Assembly (NCBI GenBank): GCA_024234975.1
Contig: JACKNH010000008.1
Span: 124,001 to 188,000, forward strand
Source of the DNA: Gammaproteobacteria bacterium
GTDB lineage: Bacteria > Pseudomonadota > Gammaproteobacteria > Ga0077536
Direction: 5' to 3'
Length of the DNA stretch: 64,000 bases
The position numbers and the translations under genes are program-made. Position 1 is the first letter of the stretch; every line of letters begins with the position of its first letter. Below the pieces are notes generated by a model. The model did not search any database, had not been told where the DNA came from, and saw nothing but the letters and a program-made list of their open reading frames with translations. Shown here piece after piece: positions 24,363-33,873 of the stretch.

Positions 24363-26081
24363 ATGCTGAAAACCGTCCGGTGCATCGCGAGCGTGATGGC
24401 CCTGCTGGTGCTGGCCGGCGGCGTGGCTGTAGCCGCGGATGCTCAATCGGAAACCACGGAAGAGGCGACGGCGACGGAAGTCACCAGCGCTGAGCCCCAG
24501 GTTGACTCCGTGGCAGTGGCCACAGTTGCAATTGAAGCCAGAACCGTGCCGGATCTGCTCCGCGACCTCGCGCAAGCCAGTCTCAATGAGACGCCTGCGA
24601 TTGTCGATGCGCTGGCGTCATCTGGTGGTTTGTCCATGCTGCCGTTGTTCCAGGCCATGCTGGCTGGGGAACTGTATTACGAGCGCGAAACCCTGCGCAT
24701 CTTGCGCATTGCTGAAAACGAAGCCGGCGACGATGTCGCCAGCGACGTACTGACCGATGCGGATCTCGGGCCGGTCAACGCGCGCGATTACCGCAAGGTA
24801 CGCATCAACAACCGGGTGCGTGGTCAGTTGCGAGATGCCATCGCCCGCATCAACCTGACAGAGGGCAGCGCGGATCAACGACGTGCCGCCGCCACCGCGA
24901 TGCTGGACGGTATCGATGACAGCACCGTCGCCGCGTTTGAACAGGCACTGAAAACCGAAACCGACGCGCAGGTGCGCGATGTGATCGAAGTCGGCATTGC
25001 GATGGCCGTGCTGAAATCGGCGGCGACCGAGTCCGAGCAGCTGGTGGCATTGGAGCAGCTGGACGGACGCCTGGAAGCGCCGGTACGCAACCTGCTGACG
25101 TCAATTGCTGAATCGTCCGGCGACGGCCGGCCAACGGCCGTGCAGCGGCAGGCGGCCGCCATTGTGTCCGGCATCAATGCCCGCATCGAGCACTACCAAT
25201 TCTTGGAGCAGCTGTTCTTTGGCCTCAGCCTGGGCTCGGTGCTGCTGTTGGCGGCGATCGGGCTGGCGGTCACCTTCGGCGTCATGGGCGTCATCAATAT
25301 GGCGCATGGCGAGATGCTGATGCTGGGCGCGTACACCACGTACGTCATCCAGCAGCTGATGCCGCAATCGATCAATCTTTCAATCTGGGTAGCGATACCG
25401 TCCGCGTTCATTGTCGCCGCGCTGTTCGGCATGCTGATCCAGCGATTTGTCATCCGCTATCTTGCCGGGCGTCCGCTGGAAACGCTGCTCGCCACCTTCG
25501 GAATCAGCCTGATCCTGCAGCAATCTGTACGCACGATTTTCTCACCGCTGAACCGGCGGGTGATTTCCCCGGACTGGATGAGTGGCTCGTGGCAGATCAA
25601 TCCGGTGCTGTCACTGACCAATAACCGGCTCTACATCCTGGCGTTCTCGCTGATCGTGTTCTTCATTCTGCTGCTGATTCTCAAGCGCACCTCGCTGGGC
25701 TTGAATGTGCGCGCGGTATCGCAGAATCGTGACATGGCGCGGGCGATGGGTATCCGCACCGATATCGTCGACGCGATGACCTTCGGACTGGGTTCGGGCA
25801 TCGCGGGTATCGCCGGTGTGGCGCTGAGCCAGCTGACCAACGTCGGCCCCAACCTCGGCCAGCAATACATCATCGATTCGTTCATGGTGGTGGTGTTCGG
25901 TGGCGTTGGTAACCTGTTCGGCACCTTGCTGGCGGCGTTCTCGCTGGGCGTCGCCAATAAATTCCTTGAACCGGTGACCGGTGCCGTGCTCGCCAATACC
26001 TTCATCCTGATCTTCATCATTCTGTTCATCCAGAAACGTCCCAAGGGACTGTTCCCGCAGAAAGGCAGGGCCGCGGAATGA
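24363..26081 (+). CDS. urtB: urea ABC transporter permease UrtB, with long N-terminal periplasmic region
   Basis: About 572 residues. The start at 24363 begins a signal peptide (MLKTVRCIASVMALLVLAGG, cut near VAA). Residues about 45-275 are a soluble helical region; the permease domain follows, with GLAVTFGVMGVINMAHGEM, GRPLETLLATFGISLIL, LNVRAVSQNRDMARAMGI and FVGG-like FMVVVFGGVGNLFGTLLAA. The permease matches UrtB of the LivH type. Long forms with an extra N-terminal region are known in Proteobacteria; its role is not clear. It overlaps urtC by 4 bp. Together with UrtC it forms the channel for urea. Confidence 0.93.
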   Translation: MLKTVRCIASVMALLVLAGGVAVAADAQSETTEEATATEVTSAEPQVDSVAVATVAIEARTVPDLLRDLAQASLNETPAIVDALASSGGLSMLPLFQAMLAGELYYERETLRILRIAENEAGDDVASDVLTDADLGPVNARDYRKVRINNRVRGQLRDAIARINLTEGSADQRRAAATAMLDGIDDSTVAAFEQALKTETDAQVRDVIEVGIAMAVLKSAATESEQLVALEQLDGRLEAPVRNLLTSIAESSGDGRPTAVQRQAAAIVSGINARIEHYQFLEQLFFGLSLGSVLLLAAIGLAVTFGVMGVINMAHGEMLMLGAYTTYVIQQLMPQSINLSIWVAIPSAFIVAALFGMLIQRFVIRYLAGRPLETLLATFGISLILQQSVRTIFSPLNRRVISPDWMSGSWQINPVLSLTNNRLYILAFSLIVFFILLLILKRTSLGLNVRAVSQNRDMARAMGIRTDIVDAMTFGLGSGIAGIAGVALSQLTNVGPNLGQQYIIDSFMVVVFGGVGNLFGTLLAAFSLGVANKFLEPVTGAVLANTFILIFIILFIQKRPKGLFPQKGRAAE

Positions 26082-27226
26082 ATGCATTCGGCCGCATGCT
26101 GGCGCAACTGCGCAACGATGGCGGGTCCAGTGCGATGTTCCTGGGCGTGCTGACAGCAGTGACGTTGCTGGCCGGCTTCGCCAACCTGGTGTTTCCGGAA
26201 GGCTCCATCTTTCATGTCAGTACCTTCACCATCACGCTGCTGGGCAAGTATTTCTGTTATGCCCTGCTGGCACTGGCAGTGGATGTGATCTGGGGCTATT
26301 GCGGCATTCTGAGCCTGGGCCACGGCGCATTCTTTGCGCTTGGCGGGTACTGCATGGGCATGTATCTGATGCGGCAGATCGGCGATCGGGGCGTTTACGG
26401 CAATCCGGAACTGCCTGATTTCATGGTGTTCCTGAACTGGGATGCATTGCCCTGGTACTGGCACGGCTTCGACATGTTCTGGTTTGCGATGCTGATGGCG
26501 TTGATTGTGCCCGGCGTGCTGGCTTATGTATTCGGTTGGCTGGCGTTCCGCTCCCGCGTCACCGGTGTCTATCTCTCGATCATGACCCAGGCGCTGACCT
26601 ATGCGCTGATGCTGGCGTTCTTCCGCAATGAAATGGGTTTCGGCGGCAACAACGGTCTGACCGACTTCAAGGATATTCTGGGTTTCAACCTGCAGGCGGA
26701 CAGCACCCGCGTCACCTTGTTCGCAATATCGGCATTGATGCTGGGGCTGGCCTTCATCGCCAGCCGCTTCATCATGCAGTCACGCCTGGGGCGCGTGGTG
26801 CTGGCGATTCGCGATGCCGAATCCCGCGCGCGGTTTCTGGGCTATCGGACGCATGACTACAAGGTCTGGCTGTTCGTGTTTTCCGCACTGCTGGCGGCGA
26901 TTGCCGGTGCCCTCTACGTGCCGCAGGTCGGCATCATCAATCCCGGTGAGTTCGCGCCCCTGAATTCGATCGAACTGGTGGTCTGGGTGGCGGTCGGCGG
27001 GCGTGGCACCTTGTATGGCGCGGTGTGCGGCGCCATCCTGGTCAACTACGCCAAGTCCAAGTTCACCGCGTTGATCCCCGAAGGCTGGATCTTCATGCTC
27101 GGCGCCTTGTTTGTCGTGGTCACTATATTCCTGCCCAAGGGTATCGTCGGGCTGCTGAACAAGCGCCGGCGTAAGAACGGTACAGGTGGCGGTACACCCC
27201 TGGCTTCGGCGGAGGCCGGCGCGTGA
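26078..27226 (+). CDS. urtC: urea ABC transporter permease UrtC
   Basis: A 382-residue LivM-type permease with about ten membrane segments. It starts at an ATGA overlap with the urtB stop. Visible features: DVIWGYCGILSLGHGAFFAL, AYVFGWLAFRSRVTGVYLS, GFGGNNGLTDFKD, and LAIRDAESRARFLGYRTHD (the coupling region to the ATPases). The extra YWHGFDMFWF loop and the final EGWIFMLGALFVVVTIFLP match UrtC. It pairs with UrtB in the inner membrane. The stop overlaps the GTG start of urtD. Confidence 0.95.
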   Translation: MNAFGRMLAQLRNDGGSSAMFLGVLTAVTLLAGFANLVFPEGSIFHVSTFTITLLGKYFCYALLALAVDVIWGYCGILSLGHGAFFALGGYCMGMYLMRQIGDRGVYGNPELPDFMVFLNWDALPWYWHGFDMFWFAMLMALIVPGVLAYVFGWLAFRSRVTGVYLSIMTQALTYALMLAFFRNEMGFGGNNGLTDFKDILGFNLQADSTRVTLFAISALMLGLAFIASRFIMQSRLGRVVLAIRDAESRARFLGYRTHDYKVWLFVFSALLAAIAGALYVPQVGIINPGEFAPLNSIELVVWVAVGGRGTLYGAVCGAILVNYAKSKFTALIPEGWIFMLGALFVVVTIFLPKGIVGLLNKRRRKNGTGGGTPLASAEAGA

Positions 27227-28056
27227 GCAAGTTCACCGAGCAGATGCAGGCGTACCGCTACAACACCGGTTTCGCGCTGCCGCCGTACAACTCACCGCCG
27301 ATCGATGTCAGCCACAACATCATTCTGTATATCGAAGGTCTGACTGTCAGCTTCGATGGCTTCCGCGCGCTGAACGATTTGAACCTGTATATCAATGACG
27401 GTGAATTGCGCTGCCTGATCGGCGCCAACGGCGCCGGCAAGACCACGTTGATGGATGTCATCACCGGCAAGACCCGCTGCGATCAGGGCACGGTCTACTT
27501 CGGCCAGACCATCAACCTGCTCGCGCATACCGAACCGGAAATTGCCGAACTGGGTATCGGCCGCAAGTTCCAGAAACCGACGGTGTTCGAAGCGCAATCT
27601 GTCTTCGCCAATCTCGAACTCTCGTTGCGGACCTCCAAGCGGGTCTGGCATACCCTGCTGGCCTCGCTAAGTCCTGTGGAGCGCGACCGCATCGACGATG
27701 TGCTCGACATCATCGGGCTCGCTGCACAACGGGACATGCTCGCCGGGGCGTTGTCGCATGGCCAGAAGCAATGGCTGGAGATCGGTATGTTGCTGGTCTC
27801 CGAACCGCGCCTGCTGCTGATCGACGAACCGGTGGCCGGCATGACGGCGCAGGAAACCGAGCGCACCGCGGAACTGCTGACCTCGCTGGCCGGTGATCAC
27901 ACCGTGGTGGTGGTCGAGCATGATATGGAGTTTGTCCGCAGCATCGCGCGCACGGTAACGGTGTTACACCAGGGCACGGTGCTGGCCGAAGGCACGATGG
28001 ATTACGTGCAGAACCATCCCGAAGTCATCGAGGTTTATCTGGGGGAAGCCCCGTGA
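27223..28056 (+). CDS. urtD: urea ABC transporter ATP-binding protein UrtD
   Basis: A 277-residue ATPase starting at a GTG that overlaps the urtC stop (GTGA). Walker A reads GANGAGKTT, the signature region LSHGQKQWLEIG (LSHGQ as typical for UrtD), Walker B LLLIDEPVAGM, and the switch His is in VVVEHDME. The N-terminal ~30 residues before the first strand are an extension seen in many UrtD proteins. It powers urea uptake with UrtE. The stop again overlaps the next gene as GTGA, so expression of both ATPases is tightly coupled. Confidence 0.95.
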   Translation: MSKFTEQMQAYRYNTGFALPPYNSPPIDVSHNIILYIEGLTVSFDGFRALNDLNLYINDGELRCLIGANGAGKTTLMDVITGKTRCDQGTVYFGQTINLLAHTEPEIAELGIGRKFQKPTVFEAQSVFANLELSLRTSKRVWHTLLASLSPVERDRIDDVLDIIGLAAQRDMLAGALSHGQKQWLEIGMLLVSEPRLLLIDEPVAGMTAQETERTAELLTSLAGDHTVVVVEHDMEFVRSIARTVTVLHQGTVLAEGTMDYVQNHPEVIEVYLGEAP

Positions 28057-28745
28057 TCAGTATCCGCAAGGTTAACCAGCTCTATGGCGGCACGCAGATC
28101 CTCTGGGATCTGGATCTGGAAATCCCCAAAGCCTCCTGCACCTGCATCATGGGCCGCAACGGCGTCGGCAAGACCACGCTGCTGAAATGTCTGATGGGTC
28201 TGCTGCCAGTGGCAAGCGGCGATATCCTGCTCGACGGTACACCGATTCAACAGCAGCCGCCCCATGCGAGGGCTGCACTTGGTATCGGCTATGTGCCGCA
28301 GGGCCGCGATATCTTTCCGCTGTTGACGGTGGAGGAGAACCTGCGCATCGGGCTGCCTCAGCGCAAGGACAAGGCCAGGCAGATCCCGGAAAAGATTTTC
28401 GAACTGTTCCCGGTGCTGAAGGACATGCTGGGCCGTCGCGGCGGCGATCTTTCCGGCGGCCAGCAACAGCAACTGGCCATTGGTCGTGCGCTGGTGATTG
28501 AGCCCACCGTGTTGATTCTCGACGAACCCAATGAAGGCATCCAGCCGAACATCGTCAGCCAGATCGGCGATGTCATTCTGAAGCTGGTCGGCGAAGGCAT
28601 GACGGTGGTGCTGGTCGAGCAGAAGCTCGGTTTCGCCAAACGCGTGGGCAAGGAGTTCAGGCTGATGGAGAAGGGCCGCGTGGTGGCCAGCGACAGTATG
28701 AGCAATCTGAGCGAAGACCTGATCCGCAGGCACCTGGCGGTATGA
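28053..28745 (+). CDS. urtE: urea ABC transporter ATP-binding protein UrtE
   Basis: A 230-residue LivF-type ATPase, start GTG overlapping urtD. Walker A is GRNGVGKTT, signature LSGGQQQQLAIGRAL, Walker B VLILDEPNEGIQPNIV (the NEGIQPNIV form is typical of UrtE), and the His is absent from the usual switch place, where VVLVEQKLGFA is found, as in LivF/UrtE proteins. It completes the UrtABCDE transporter. It ends 40 bp before ureD, so transport and urease genes are probably one transcript. Confidence 0.95.
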   Translation: MISIRKVNQLYGGTQILWDLDLEIPKASCTCIMGRNGVGKTTLLKCLMGLLPVASGDILLDGTPIQQQPPHARAALGIGYVPQGRDIFPLLTVEENLRIGLPQRKDKARQIPEKIFELFPVLKDMLGRRGGDLSGGQQQQLAIGRALVIEPTVLILDEPNEGIQPNIVSQIGDVILKLVGEGMTVVLVEQKLGFAKRVGKEFRLMEKGRVVASDSMSNLSEDLIRRHLAV

Positions 28746-28785
28746 CGCTGCGGTCAATGATAAACACCCGGCGCCCGGTGCCATC

Positions 28786-29706
28786 ATGTACAGCAAGGCC
28801 GCGCTGATCCCGCCGGACATCACTCCCAGCGTCGGGCTGCCGTCCGTGGAGGGCGCGGGTCAGTGGCACGCGCACCTCGACCTCCGCTTCCGCCAGACCG
28901 CGCGGGGATGCCGGCTGATGCACAAAGCGCATCGCGGGCCGTTGTACGTGCAGCGCCCGTTCTATCCCGAAGGTCTGGCGCTGGCGCATGTCTACCTGCT
29001 GCATCCGCCGGGTGGCCTGGTTTCCGGTGACAGGTTGCAGGTGGATATCCGGTTGGAGAATGCCGCACAGGTGTTATGCACCACGCCCGGCGCCAGCCGC
29101 GTGTACCGTGCGCGTCCCGACCGGCAGCCGCAGGTGCAGATCAATCAATTGACTGTCGATGCCGGATCAACGCTTGAATGGTTCCCGCAGGAAAACATCA
29201 TCTTCCGCGATGCCAACGCGGTGTTGCGGACACAAGTCGATCTCGCTGGCGATGCGAAGTTCTGCGGCTGGGAGATCACCTCACTGGGATTACCCGCCAA
29301 CGGCATCCGCTTTGACATCGGTCAGCTGCGGCAGCGTTTGCAGATCAACCGCGGCGGCCGCCCGGCGCTGATCGAACAACTGCAATTGACGGACGAGTAT
29401 GCCAGTCAGCGCCTGTTCCATGGCCGTGCCGGTCTGCACCGGCAACCGGTATGCGGCGTGTTCACTTGCGGGCCGTGGGCGACCGAGGGGCCGGCGAATA
29501 TCGACGACACCGCGCTCGATAAGCTGCAATCGTGCATCGCCACGCCATCGACAGCCGGTGTCACCCGGGTGGGCGAATTCATCGTCGGGCGCTATCTCGG
29601 CCAGTGCACGGCACAGGCGCGTGAACTGTTCATCGGCTGGTGGCGCATCCTGCGCCCGCTGCTGTTGCAGCGAGCGGCCGTATTGCCAGCGATCTGGGCG
29701 ACGTGA
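28786..29706 (+). CDS. ureD: urease accessory protein UreD
   Basis: A 306-residue UreD (UreH) protein, the scaffold that binds apo-urease with UreF and UreG and guides nickel into the active site. Typical stretches: LRFRQTARGCRLMHKAHRG, PLYVQRPFYPEG, HPPGGLVSGDRL, TTPGASRVYRA and EWFPQENIIFRDA. Length fits. It is the first urease gene and lies 25 bp before ureA. The start at 28786 is the first ATG and gives a usual N-terminus for the family. Confidence 0.95.
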   Translation: MYSKAALIPPDITPSVGLPSVEGAGQWHAHLDLRFRQTARGCRLMHKAHRGPLYVQRPFYPEGLALAHVYLLHPPGGLVSGDRLQVDIRLENAAQVLCTTPGASRVYRARPDRQPQVQINQLTVDAGSTLEWFPQENIIFRDANAVLRTQVDLAGDAKFCGWEITSLGLPANGIRFDIGQLRQRLQINRGGRPALIEQLQLTDEYASQRLFHGRAGLHRQPVCGVFTCGPWATEGPANIDDTALDKLQSCIATPSTAGVTRVGEFIVGRYLGQCTAQARELFIGWWRILRPLLLQRAAVLPAIWAT

Positions 29707-29731
29707 ACGAATCGTATAGACGGAGGAACCG

Positions 29732-30034
29732 ATGGAACTGTTGCCCAAGGAAAAAGACAAGCTGCTGGTGTTCACCGCGGCGTTGCTGGCCGAACGCCGG
29801 CTCGCACGCGGCTTGAAACTCAATTATCCGGAAGCCGTGGCATTGATCAGCATGACCATCATGGAAGGCGCGCGTGACGGCAAGACCGTGGCCGAGTTGA
29901 TGAGCGAAGGTCGCAATGTACTGACCGCTGACCAGGTGATGAATGGCGTGGCCGACCTCATCCCCGAGGTGCAGGTGGAAGCAAGTTTCCCTGATGGCAC
30001 CAAGCTCGTCACCGTACACAACCCGATCAACTAG
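29732..30034 (+). CDS. ureA: urease gamma subunit
   Basis: A 100-residue protein of standard UreA length. The start follows GGAGGAACCG. It begins with the family pattern MELLPKEKDKLLVFTAALLA, then RRLARGLKLNYPEAVALI and VMNGVADLIPEVQVEA. It is the smallest urease structural subunit; with UreB and UreC it forms the (alpha beta gamma) trimer. It lies 8 bp before ureB. Confidence 0.97.
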   Translation: MELLPKEKDKLLVFTAALLAERRLARGLKLNYPEAVALISMTIMEGARDGKTVAELMSEGRNVLTADQVMNGVADLIPEVQVEASFPDGTKLVTVHNPIN

Positions 30035-30042
30035 GAGCGAGC

Positions 30043-30348
30043 ATGATCCCCGGCGAACTGGAGTGCGTTGAAGGTGACATCACGTTGAATCCCGATCGGC
30101 CCACCGTGACCTTGCGGGTGGAGAACGTCGGCGACCGCCCCATCCAGGTCGGCTCGCATTACCACTTCTTCGAGGTGAACCCGGCATTGAAATTCAGTCG
30201 CGAGAGCGCGCGCGGCTTTCATCTGAATATCGCCTCCGGCACCGCGGTACGCTTCGAACCGGGTCAGGCGCGCGAAGTGGAACTGGTGGCGTTCGGCGGC
30301 AAGCGCGAAATCTACGGCTTCCGTGGCGACGTGATGGGCGCATTGTAA
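30043..30348 (+). CDS. ureB: urease beta subunit
   Basis: A 101-residue UreB subunit. It follows TAGGAGCGAGC. It has MIPGELECVEGDITLNPDR, VENVGDRPIQVGSHYHFFE, ALKFSRESARGFHLNIASG and VELVAFGGKREIYGF, the standard set. It stabilises the urease trimer. It lies between ureA and ureC in the usual order. Confidence 0.97.
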   Translation: MIPGELECVEGDITLNPDRPTVTLRVENVGDRPIQVGSHYHFFEVNPALKFSRESARGFHLNIASGTAVRFEPGQAREVELVAFGGKREIYGFRGDVMGAL

Positions 30349-30360
30349 AAGGGTAGAGAC

Positions 30361-32064
30361 ATGGCACATATCAGTCGCAGAGCTTATGGCGAGATGTTCG
30401 GCCCGACCACGGGTGACCGCGTCCGCCTCGCCGATACGGCATTGTGGATCTCGGTCGAGAAGGACTTCACCCGCTACGGCGATGAAGTGAAATTCGGCGG
30501 CGGCAAGGTCATTCGTGATGGCATGGGGCAATCACAGGCCGGTGATCGCGAAAGCATGGATCTCGTCATCACCAATGCGCTGATCCTCGATCACTGGGGC
30601 ATCGTCAAAGCGGACGTCGGCATCAAGCACGGTCGCATCGCGCGTATTGGTAAAGCCGGTAATCCGGATGTGCAGGATGGCGTGGACATCATCATCGGTC
30701 CTGGTACCGAAGTCATTGCCGGGGAAGGGTCGATACTCACTGCGGGCGCCATCGACGCCCATATTCATTTCATCTGCCCGCAGCAGGTGGAGGAGGCATT
30801 GATGTCCGGCGTCACCACGATGATTGGCGGCGGGACCGGACCTGCCACCGGCACCAATGCCACGACGTGTACACCGGGCATCTGGAACATCGCCCGCATG
30901 TTGCAGGCCACCGACGACATGCCGATGAACTTCGGCTTTCTGGGCAAAGGCAACGCCAGTCTGCCGATGGCGCTGGAGGAGCAGTTGCTGGCCGGCGCCT
31001 GCGGCCTGAAGTTGCACGAAGATTGGGGCACCACGCCCGCGGCGATCGACTGCTGCCTGTCGGTGGCGGAAAAGTACGATGTCCAGGTGGCGATCCATAC
31101 CGACACCTTGAATGAATCGGGCTTTGTCGACGACACGCTGGCAGCGTTCAAGGACCGCGTTATCCACACCTACCACACCGAAGGTGCGGGCGGCGGCCAT
31201 GCGCCGGATATCATCAAGGCGTGCTCACGCTTGAACGTGTTGCCGTCGTCAACCAATCCCACGCGGCCATATACCCGCAACACCGTCGATGAGCATCTCG
31301 ATATGTTGATGGTGTGTCACCATCTGGATCCGGGCATTCCGGAAGATGTGGCCTTCGCCGACTCGCGCATCCGTAAGGAAACCATTGCCGCCGAGGATAT
31401 CCTGCATGACTTGGGCGCATTCAGCATGATCTCGTCGGACTCGCAGGCCATGGGCCGGGTGGGCGAAGTGATCACCCGCACGTGGCAGACTGCGCACAAG
31501 ATGAAGGTTCAACGTGGCGTTCTGGCCGAGGACAGTGCCTGGGCGGATAACTATCGCGCGCGGCGCTATATCGCCAAGTACACCATCAACCCTGCCATTG
31601 CGCATGGCATCGCTGACGAGGTCGGCTCGATTGAGCCGGGCAAGCTGGCGGATCTTGTGTTGTGGAAGCCCGCGTTCTTCGGCGTGAAGCCGTCGCTGAT
31701 CATCAAGGGCGGCATGATTGCCGCCGCGCCCATGGGTGACCCCAACGCTTCGATTCCAACGCCACAACCCGTGCACTATCGCCCCATGTTCGGCGCCTTC
31801 GGTCGCGCGCCTTCTCAGTTGTCGTTGACGTTCACCTGTGCCGCGGCACTGGCTGCTGACCTCGGCGCAAGCCTGGGTCTGCGGCGCAAACTCGCGGCCT
31901 GCCGCAACACGCGCAATATCTCCAAGCGCAACATGATCCTCAACGACTGGATGCCGCAGATCACGGTCGACCCGCAGACCTACGAGGTCCGTGCCGATGG
32001 CGCGCCGCTGGTCTGTGAACCCGCCACCGAATTGCCGTTGGCCCAGTTGTACAACCTGTTCTGA
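30361..32064 (+). CDS. ureC: urease alpha subunit (catalytic)
   Basis: A 567-residue catalytic subunit that hydrolyses urea to ammonia and carbamate. All key residues are visible: nickel HxH in AIDAHIHFICPQQ, the carbamylated Lys at residue 217 in GACGLKLHEDWG, His in VAIHTDTLNESG and YHTEGAGGGHAPD, the flap Cys 319-His 320 in MVCHHLD, and the Asp in MISSDSQAMGRVGE. Length matches the enterobacterial type. It is followed within a few bases by ureE. The enzyme should be active once loaded with nickel. Confidence 0.98.
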   Translation: MAHISRRAYGEMFGPTTGDRVRLADTALWISVEKDFTRYGDEVKFGGGKVIRDGMGQSQAGDRESMDLVITNALILDHWGIVKADVGIKHGRIARIGKAGNPDVQDGVDIIIGPGTEVIAGEGSILTAGAIDAHIHFICPQQVEEALMSGVTTMIGGGTGPATGTNATTCTPGIWNIARMLQATDDMPMNFGFLGKGNASLPMALEEQLLAGACGLKLHEDWGTTPAAIDCCLSVAEKYDVQVAIHTDTLNESGFVDDTLAAFKDRVIHTYHTEGAGGGHAPDIIKACSRLNVLPSSTNPTRPYTRNTVDEHLDMLMVCHHLDPGIPEDVAFADSRIRKETIAAEDILHDLGAFSMISSDSQAMGRVGEVITRTWQTAHKMKVQRGVLAEDSAWADNYRARRYIAKYTINPAIAHGIADEVGSIEPGKLADLVLWKPAFFGVKPSLIIKGGMIAAAPMGDPNASIPTPQPVHYRPMFGAFGRAPSQLSLTFTCAAALAADLGASLGLRRKLAACRNTRNISKRNMILNDWMPQITVDPQTYEVRADGAPLVCEPATELPLAQLYNLF

Positions 32065-32069
32065 ACAAG

Positions 32070-32525
32070 ATGGAAACAGCGATGCTTGAGGTCTACGAAC
32101 GTCTGGGACTGCACAGCGATGCACCGTTGGACGGCCGCATCGTGCTCAGCCACGAACAACGCGACAAGGGGCGCTTGCGCGTCACCACCAGCACGGGTGA
32201 GGAAGTGCATATCTTTCTTGAACGTGGCAGTCCGCTGCAGATTGGCGAGACGTTACGCAGCCGCTGCGGCCGCCACCTGCTGGTGGAAGGGGCGATAGAA
32301 CCGCTGGTGATCGCCAGTTGTGAAAGCTGGGCGCAATTCAGTCGCGCCTGTTACCACCTGGGCAACCGCCATGTCAAAGTCGAGGTCGGCGATCGCTGGT
32401 TGCGTATCGTGCCCGATCATGTGCTCGAAGGCATGTTGCGGCACCTCGGTCTGACCATCGTCCACAGTCACGGAGTGTTCGCGCCCGAATCCGGCGCCTA
32501 CAGCCATGGCCATCACCATCACTGA
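32070..32525 (+). CDS. ureE: urease accessory nickel chaperone UreE
   Basis: A 151-residue UreE, which delivers nickel to the UreDFG-apo-urease complex. Family features: VLSHEQRDKGRLRVTT in the N-terminal domain and YHLGNRHVKVEVGDRWLRI in the metal domain. The C-terminus ends in a His-rich tail (SHGHHHH) for nickel binding. The tail is encoded in the same bases as the ureF start region (20-bp overlap). The second ATG at 32082 has GGAAA at a good distance and may be the real start. Confidence 0.93.
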   Translation: METAMLEVYERLGLHSDAPLDGRIVLSHEQRDKGRLRVTTSTGEEVHIFLERGSPLQIGETLRSRCGRHLLVEGAIEPLVIASCESWAQFSRACYHLGNRHVKVEVGDRWLRIVPDHVLEGMLRHLGLTIVHSHGVFAPESGAYSHGHHHH

Positions 32526-33180
32526 TGCCGCACTGCTGCGCTTGTTGCAGCTTGCCAGCCCCGCGCTGCCGGTAGGCGCGTACGCATTTTCGCAAGGCCT
32601 CGAGTCGGCAGTGGAGTTGGGCTGGATCACAGATCAGAAAAGCACCGGCAGCTGGTTGGACGACCAGTTGCGGCACAGCCTGGCGGCCGTCGATCTGCCA
32701 TTGTTGCTGCGGATGATGAACGCGCTGCGGCAACGTGACCATGCCGCACTTCGATACTGGAACGATACGTTGCTCGCGTGCCGCGAAACCGCTGAACTGC
32801 GCCTGGGTGAACTGGCCACCGGTGAGGCGCTCGCACGGCTGTTGGCGGGACTGGAAATTCCGCGTATTGCGCAAATCGATCCGCCGACCTTTCTGCTTGA
32901 ATTCTGTACCGCTGCGCTTCACTTCAAATTGTCAGCCGATCATGCCGCGCTGGGGTACCTGTGGTCGTGGCTGGAAAACCAGGTGATGGCCGCAACCAAA
33001 CTGGTGCCGCTGGGGCAGACCCAGGCGCAGCGCCTGCTGAGTGAGACGATGACAAGCATTCCGGCCGCGATCGCTTGTGCGCGCGCCGTCGCCGACGAGG
33101 ACATCGGCGCCAGCCTGCCGGGGATTGCGCTTGCCAGCGTGCAACACGAACGTCAGTACTCCCGTTTATTCCGCTCCTGA
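32506..33180 (+). CDS. ureF: urease accessory protein UreF
   Basis: A 224-residue helical protein, start overlapping the ureE end. It has the UreF opening (LLRLLQLASPALPVGAYAFS, then QGLESAVELGWI), and further LACRETAELRLGELATGEAL and AAIACARAVADEDIG. UreF activates the GTPase UreG within the UreD-UreF-UreG complex and controls fidelity of nickel loading. It ends just before ureG. Confidence 0.95.
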   Translation: MAITITDAALLRLLQLASPALPVGAYAFSQGLESAVELGWITDQKSTGSWLDDQLRHSLAAVDLPLLLRMMNALRQRDHAALRYWNDTLLACRETAELRLGELATGEALARLLAGLEIPRIAQIDPPTFLLEFCTAALHFKLSADHAALGYLWSWLENQVMAATKLVPLGQTQAQRLLSETMTSIPAAIACARAVADEDIGASLPGIALASVQHERQYSRLFRS

Positions 33181-33192
33181 AGGATGACCTCC

Positions 33193-33873
33193 ATGGACCA
33201 ATCAATACCAAGACAGACTCTGCGCGTCGGCGTTGGCGGGCCGGTCGGCTCGGGCAAGACGGCGCTGTTGCGTTGCCTGTGCCAGGCGATGCGCGATCAT
33301 TACGAAGTCGCCGTCGTCACCAACGATATCTACACCAAGGAAGATGCAAATTTCCTGACCCGCCATGAAGCCTTGAGCGCCGACCGAATCATCGGCGTCG
33401 AAACCGGCGGCTGCCCGCATACCGCGATACGCGAGGATGCGTCGATGAACCTGTCAGCGGTGGCCGAATTGCAGCGTAGGCATGGCGAGCTCGATGTCAT
33501 ATTCGTCGAAAGCGGGGGTGACAACCTGAGCGCAACCTTCAGCCCGGAGTTATCTGATCTGACGCTGTATGTGATCGACGTCGCCGCCGGCGACAAGATC
33601 CCACGCAAGGGCGGCCCCGGCATCACCCGCTCCAATCTGCTGATCATCAACAAGACTGATCTCGCGCCACTGGTGGGCGCGTCGCTGGAAGTGATGGATC
33701 GCGATGCGCGGGCGCAGCGCAAGGAGCTGCCATTCGTATTCACCAATCTGAAGTCAGGTGAGGGCCTGGACAAGGTCATCGACTTCATCGTGCAGGAAGG
33801 CATGCTGCCCGCCACCACGCTCAGTGCCAGGGTCAACCCACAAATTCAGTCAGAGAGGATGACATCGCCATGA
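33193..33873 (+). CDS. ureG: urease accessory GTPase UreG
   Basis: About 226 residues. The ATG at 33193 has AAGGA at 8 bases; an ATG at 33184 is also possible. The P-loop reads GVGGPVGSGKTAL; further motifs are VVTNDIYTKEDA, GVETGGCPHTAIREDASMN (metal-binding CPH), FVESGGDNL, DVAAGDKIPRKGGPGI and INKTDLAP (guanine-specific NKTD). UreG uses GTP to drive nickel transfer to urease. Its stop overlaps the start of a small membrane protein gene as ATGA. Confidence 0.97.
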   Translation: MDQSIPRQTLRVGVGGPVGSGKTALLRCLCQAMRDHYEVAVVTNDIYTKEDANFLTRHEALSADRIIGVETGGCPHTAIREDASMNLSAVAELQRRHGELDVIFVESGGDNLSATFSPELSDLTLYVIDVAAGDKIPRKGGPGITRSNLLIINKTDLAPLVGASLEVMDRDARAQRKELPFVFTNLKSGEGLDKVIDFIVQEGMLPATTLSARVNPQIQSERMTSP

